Assembly: GCA_048201975.1 (NCBI GenBank)
Contig: DBFBGQ010000061.1
Coordinates: 1 to 24,652 of the forward strand
From: Egerieenecus sp048201975
Lineage (GTDB): Bacteria > Bacillota > Clostridia > Christensenellales > Aristaeellaceae
DNA length: 24,652 nucleotides
Direction of reading: 5' to 3'
The notes beneath the pieces are model-generated. The model made no database searches and was not told the DNA's origin. It saw only the letters and a list, made by a program, of their open reading frames with translations. The translations under genes were made by a program, and so were the position numbers. Below, in pieces: positions 21,714 to 24,652 of the stretch (position 1 is the stretch's first letter; every line of letters starts with the position of its first letter).

Positions 21714-23480
21714 ATGGGAATGCAGGAGAAGGCGCGGGAGCTTTCCCGCCTGGCCCGGGAGGAAGGCCCCCGGGCGGCGGCCCGGCAGCTGCGGAAGTGG
21801 GCCTACGTGGGGGCGACCCTGCCCGCCCGGCGGCGGCACAGCGCGGCGCGCCTGGCCAACCAGCGGGCGTATCCCGGCTGGCTGGAGCGGCAGCAGCCGG
21901 ACGCCGCGGAGCGGGCCCGGCAGGGGGAGTGCGCCTTCAGCCACGGGCTCTCCTTTCTGATCCCCACGTACAACACGGCGCCGGAGCTGCTCCTGGCCCT
22001 GGGGGAAAGCCTGCTGGCGCAAACCGCTCCCGGCTGGGAGGCCTGCTTTTACGACGGGGCCAGCACCCGGGAGGATACCCGCCGGGCGCTGCGGGCGCTG
22101 CAAGCCCGGGATGCCCGCCTGCGGGTGGAGCTGGGGGAGGAAAACCTGGGCATTGCCGGCAACACCAACCGCGCTCTGGCCATGGCCCGTATGGACTGGG
22201 TGGCCCTGGTGGATCATGACGATCTGCTGACCCCGGACGCGGCCTATTGCATTCTGTGCGCCGCCGAGGGCGGGGCGGACATGGCCTACTCCGACGAGGA
22301 CAAATGCTCTGCGGATGGCTCCTGCTTCTTTGACCCGCACCTGAAGCCGGACTTTGCCCCGGACAGCCTGCGGGCGGGGAATTACGTGTGCCACATCATG
22401 GCCATGCGCAAGTCCCTGATGGAGGAGGTGGGGGGCCTGCGCCCCAGCTATGACGGCAGCCAGGATCACGACCTGGCGCTGCGGGCCAGCGAGCGGGCGG
22501 AGCGCATCGTGCACATTCCTCGCGTGCTGTACCATTGGCGGATGCTGGAAAGCTCCGCCAGCCATCAGCGGGCGGAGCAGTGCGCCAACGCGGCGGCCCG
22601 GGCGGTGGACGATCAGCTGCGCCGGTTGGGCCTGCCCGGCCGGGCGTACAGCAGTCAGCTGCGGGTGAGCATTGACTATGACCTGCGCCCCGGGGAGACC
22701 GTGAGCCTGGTGGCGGTGTGCCAGGGCCGGGGAACCCAGCGCTGGCTGGACCGGCTGGCGAAGGCCACCGGGGACCAGGCGGCGGAAACGCTGTTGGTGG
22801 GCGCAGAAAAGCCTTGCCGCTTCCAGGGCCGGGAGTGCCGGGCCGTGGAGGGCGCGGGCAGCCTGGGGGCGCGGCTGAACGCCGCCGCGGCCCAGGCCCG
22901 GGGGGACTACGTGGCCTTTGTACGGCAGGGGATACAGCCCCTGGAACGGGACTGGCTCAGCGCCCTGCGGATGTACGCCCAGCGGGCGGATGTGGCCTGC
23001 GCCGGCACGGCGCTGCTCACCCGGGGGATGATCTACCTCCACGGGGGGTATGCCGTGGACGTGCCCGCCGGGGCGCTGAGCCATCAGGCGGGGGTGAGCT
23101 GGTACAACATGCCCTATATGCTCACCGACCGGCTGGTGCGCAACGTCACCGCGGTGAGCGCGGGGGCGCTGATGATCCGCCGGGAGACGCTGCTGGCCCT
23201 GGGCGGTTTTCCGGACTACGACAGCGATTTGTGCGCCGTGGGGCTGGGCCTGCGCGCTGGTGCGGCGGGGCTGCTGAACGTGTATGTGCCCCAGGCGGCA
23301 TGCCTGTGGCTGGGCGGCGAGCCCCCTTGCCTGACCCAGCCGCCCCCCGACGGGGAATTGGCGCGCTTTCGCCGGGACTTCGGCGAACATCCCCCGGAAA
23401 AATATTACAGCCCCCTGTTTGAAAAACAGCGGGGCTGGATGCTCCCGGACCTGAGCCGGGACGCGCCGGGCATGGACTGA
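21714..23480 (+). CDS. Tandem GT2-type glycosyltransferase
   Basis: A 588-residue protein with two GT-A modules. The first (about 80-290) is complete: FLIPTYNTAPELL, ENLGIAGNTNRAL, LVDHDDLLTPDA with the DxD-type acidic motif, YSDEDK, and QDHDLALR with the probable catalytic Asp. The second (about 320-560) keeps the shape (VSLVAVCQG; GARLNAAAAQARGDYVAFV; SAGALMIRRETLLALGGFPD) but has VRQGIQP where the acidic DxD should be, so it is probably inactive or regulatory. A basic Arg/Ala-rich 60-residue leader precedes. This layout is like GT2 proteins that build O-antigen, rhamnan or teichoic-type chains. ATG with GGAGGAGG eight bases upstream. It is last in the plus-strand operon and its stop directly adjoins the facing gene. 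Confidence 0.85.
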   Translation: MGMQEKARELSRLAREEGPRAAARQLRKWAYVGATLPARRRHSAARLANQRAYPGWLERQQPDAAERARQGECAFSHGLSFLIPTYNTAPELLLALGESLLAQTAPGWEACFYDGASTREDTRRALRALQARDARLRVELGEENLGIAGNTNRALAMARMDWVALVDHDDLLTPDAAYCILCAAEGGADMAYSDEDKCSADGSCFFDPHLKPDFAPDSLRAGNYVCHIMAMRKSLMEEVGGLRPSYDGSQDHDLALRASERAERIVHIPRVLYHWRMLESSASHQRAEQCANAAARAVDDQLRRLGLPGRAYSSQLRVSIDYDLRPGETVSLVAVCQGRGTQRWLDRLAKATGDQAAETLLVGAEKPCRFQGRECRAVEGAGSLGARLNAAAAQARGDYVAFVRQGIQPLERDWLSALRMYAQRADVACAGTALLTRGMIYLHGGYAVDVPAGALSHQAGVSWYNMPYMLTDRLVRNVTAVSAGALMIRRETLLALGGFPDYDSDLCAVGLGLRAGAAGLLNVYVPQAACLWLGGEPPCLTQPPPDGELARFRRDFGEHPPEKYYSPLFEKQRGWMLPDLSRDAPGMD

Positions 23481-23885
23481 TTACCGCTGACGGAATATCA
23501 CCAGCTTGCTGGCCACATAGTTGACGATGATTACCAACACGTTGGAGGCCACCTTCACCGCCAGGCTGTTCCACCCCAGCAGATCCACGCACACATACAT
23601 GATGCCCACGTCCATCAGCCCGGAGAGCAGCCGGAACAGGAAAAAGGAGCCCATCTCCCGCAGGATGCCCCTGCGGGAGTTTTCTTTGCTTTCAAACACC
23701 CAGCGGCGGTTGGTCACATAGGCAAAGAGCACCGAAAGCACCCAGGCCACGCAGGTGGCGGGCACGGTGGGCACGCCCAGCATGCGCTCCAGCACATAAA
23801 AGGAGGCAATGTTCACCAGGGTGGTCAGCCCGCCGAAGATCACGTAGAGAATCAGCGCCCGGTATTTTTCCAGCAGAGCTTTCAT
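23481..23885 (-). CDS. GtrA-like membrane protein
   Basis: A 134-residue protein with four membrane helices, starting MKALLEKYRALILYVIFGGL and containing FAYVTNRRWVFESKENS between helices 2 and 3, plus VASKLVIF near the end; both stretches are typical of the GtrA family. GtrA proteins are thought to help move undecaprenyl-phosphate-linked sugars across the membrane for glycan or teichoic acid glycosylation. The ATG overlaps the stop of the upstream gene (ATGA) and GGAAGGAG lies five bases before it, so it is co-translated with the ligase-like gene. It ends one base from the stop of the facing tandem GT2 gene. Confidence 0.88.
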   Translation of the reverse strand: MKALLEKYRALILYVIFGGLTTLVNIASFYVLERMLGVPTVPATCVAWVLSVLFAYVTNRRWVFESKENSRRGILREMGSFFLFRLLSGLMDVGIMYVCVDLLGWNSLAVKVASNVLVIIVNYVASKLVIFRQR

Positions 23886-24652
23886 GCGCGCTCCTTCCGG
23901 CGGAGAAAATCCCGAGGATCCTCCGCAAAGCGGATGGTGAGCCCCATGAAGAGCATCATGAAGGGCAGCACCGGATAGTCATAGGTCAGCAGGGTAAGGC
24001 ATTCCACGGTTTCCGCCACCAGGGCGCAGATGGGCAGAATGGGCAGCGTGCGCATCCACATGGGCCGGCTGCAGTCCACCATGAGCCGCCAGGCGGAGCG
24101 CAGGAACCGCCACAGGAACAGCGCCAGCAGCGCAAAGCCCAGGATGCCGCACTCCACCAGCACCTGCAAGTACAGGCTGTGTACGTGGTCGTAATGGAAA
24201 TCAACGGTCAGCAGGGGGGATACGTACTGCATGGGCTGCACCACCGACGTGCCCCAGAGCAGGTATTGCGGCTGGGTGCCCAGCAACCGAAACGCCGCCT
24301 GCCACACATACTGCCGGCCGGTAAGTATAGAATCGTCCAGCTGAATGGGCCGCTGCTTCAGGGTAGTGACCTCCTGGGTGGAGGCGTCCTCTTGGACGGC
24401 GTCGCCGGTTTCGGGAGGGACGTCCTCGGCGGCGTCAATCGGGGCTGGGACGATGGTTTCGATGGCTTCAACGGTTTCCGCCTCAGCGCGCAGCTCCACC
24501 TTGGCGGCGTTGAACAGGTTCAGGGCGCCGTTCAGCCCCAGGTAGACGCCCAGGGTAACGGCCAGGGTCAGCGCCAGGCAGGGAAAAGCCTTGAGCCACC
24601 GGGGCAGGCGCTTGCACCGCCGCAGCAGGGAAATCAGGGGGCAGCACAGGAA
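23882..24652 (-). CDS. O-antigen ligase/polymerase-like membrane protein (partial, cut by window edge)
   Basis: Only the C-terminal 256 residues are visible; the frame stays open to the last base, so the start lies outside. A membrane helix (FPCLALTLAVTLGVYLGL) is followed by a long Glu/Ala/Pro-rich stretch, then RQYVWQAAFRLLG, HVHSLYLQVLVECGILG and several hydrophobic helices. The HxxYLQxLxExGxxG pattern is the hallmark of the O-antigen ligase/Wzy superfamily, which joins or polymerises undecaprenyl-linked glycans on the outer face. A GTG at 24499 could be read as a start but would remove a membrane helix and is not needed. It overlaps gtrA-like by four bases. Confidence 0.78.
   Translation of the reverse strand, partial: FLCCPLISLLRRCKRLPRWLKAFPCLALTLAVTLGVYLGLNGALNLFNAAKVELRAEAETVEAIETIVPAPIDAAEDVPPETGDAVQEDASTQEVTTLKQRPIQLDDSILTGRQYVWQAAFRLLGTQPQYLLWGTSVVQPMQYVSPLLTVDFHYDHVHSLYLQVLVECGILGFALLALFLWRFLRSAWRLMVDCSRPMWMRTLPILPICALVAETVECLTLLTYDYPVLPFMMLFMGLTIRFAEDPRDFLRRKERA

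Overview
The window looks like a chromosomal segment of a high-G+C member of the Clostridia (Bacillota). Support for this is a RemB/DUF370 gene directly upstream of gyrB, Soj/Spo0J-type parA and parB, a YlbJ-like membrane protein, strong GGAGG ribosome sites with several GTG starts, and SH3-like/Ig-like secreted proteins with no sign of an outer membrane. A more exact placement (for example Christensenellales) is only a guess. Coding DNA is about 65-70% G+C.

Layout. Bases 1-440 hold no credible gene. They are an almost continuous chain of perfect or near-perfect inverted repeats, including a 123-base cloverleaf-like unit. From 441 to 8691 all genes are on the minus strand; in transcription order they are remB, gyrB, a NYN-domain nuclease-like gene, gyrA, a YlbJ-like membrane protein and a MATE transporter, closed by a clear intrinsic terminator. 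The NYN gene separates gyrB from gyrA, is clearly lower in G+C, and has its own promoter and an attenuator-like leader. Next comes an unrecognised secreted protein (minus), divergent from parA-parB (plus). parB converges on an exported nitroreductase-like protein, with a shared hairpin between them.

From 12447 to the right edge is a cell-surface region. A 1344-residue secreted protein carries 27 + 9 Thr-Glu-Ala/Val-Pro-Ala pentads around an SH3-like domain, then two PPC-like domains and seven Ig-like repeats. It is followed on the same strand by a large multi-domain GT4-type glycosyltransferase, a GT8-like glycosyltransferase, a membrane acyltransferase and a tandem GT2 protein. Converging on these from the right are a GtrA-like membrane protein and an O-antigen-ligase/polymerase-like membrane protein cut by the window edge. 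Together the second half could make, modify, flip and polymerise or transfer a surface glycan, possibly onto the Thr/Pro-rich protein next to it; that link is inference.

No tRNA, rRNA, CRISPR array, transposase or parS site was seen. The observations I rate most worth checking are the hairpin mosaic at the left edge, the NYN insertion with its leader between the gyrase genes, and the surface-protein/glycosylation locus with catalytic-plus-degenerate glycosyltransferase fusions.
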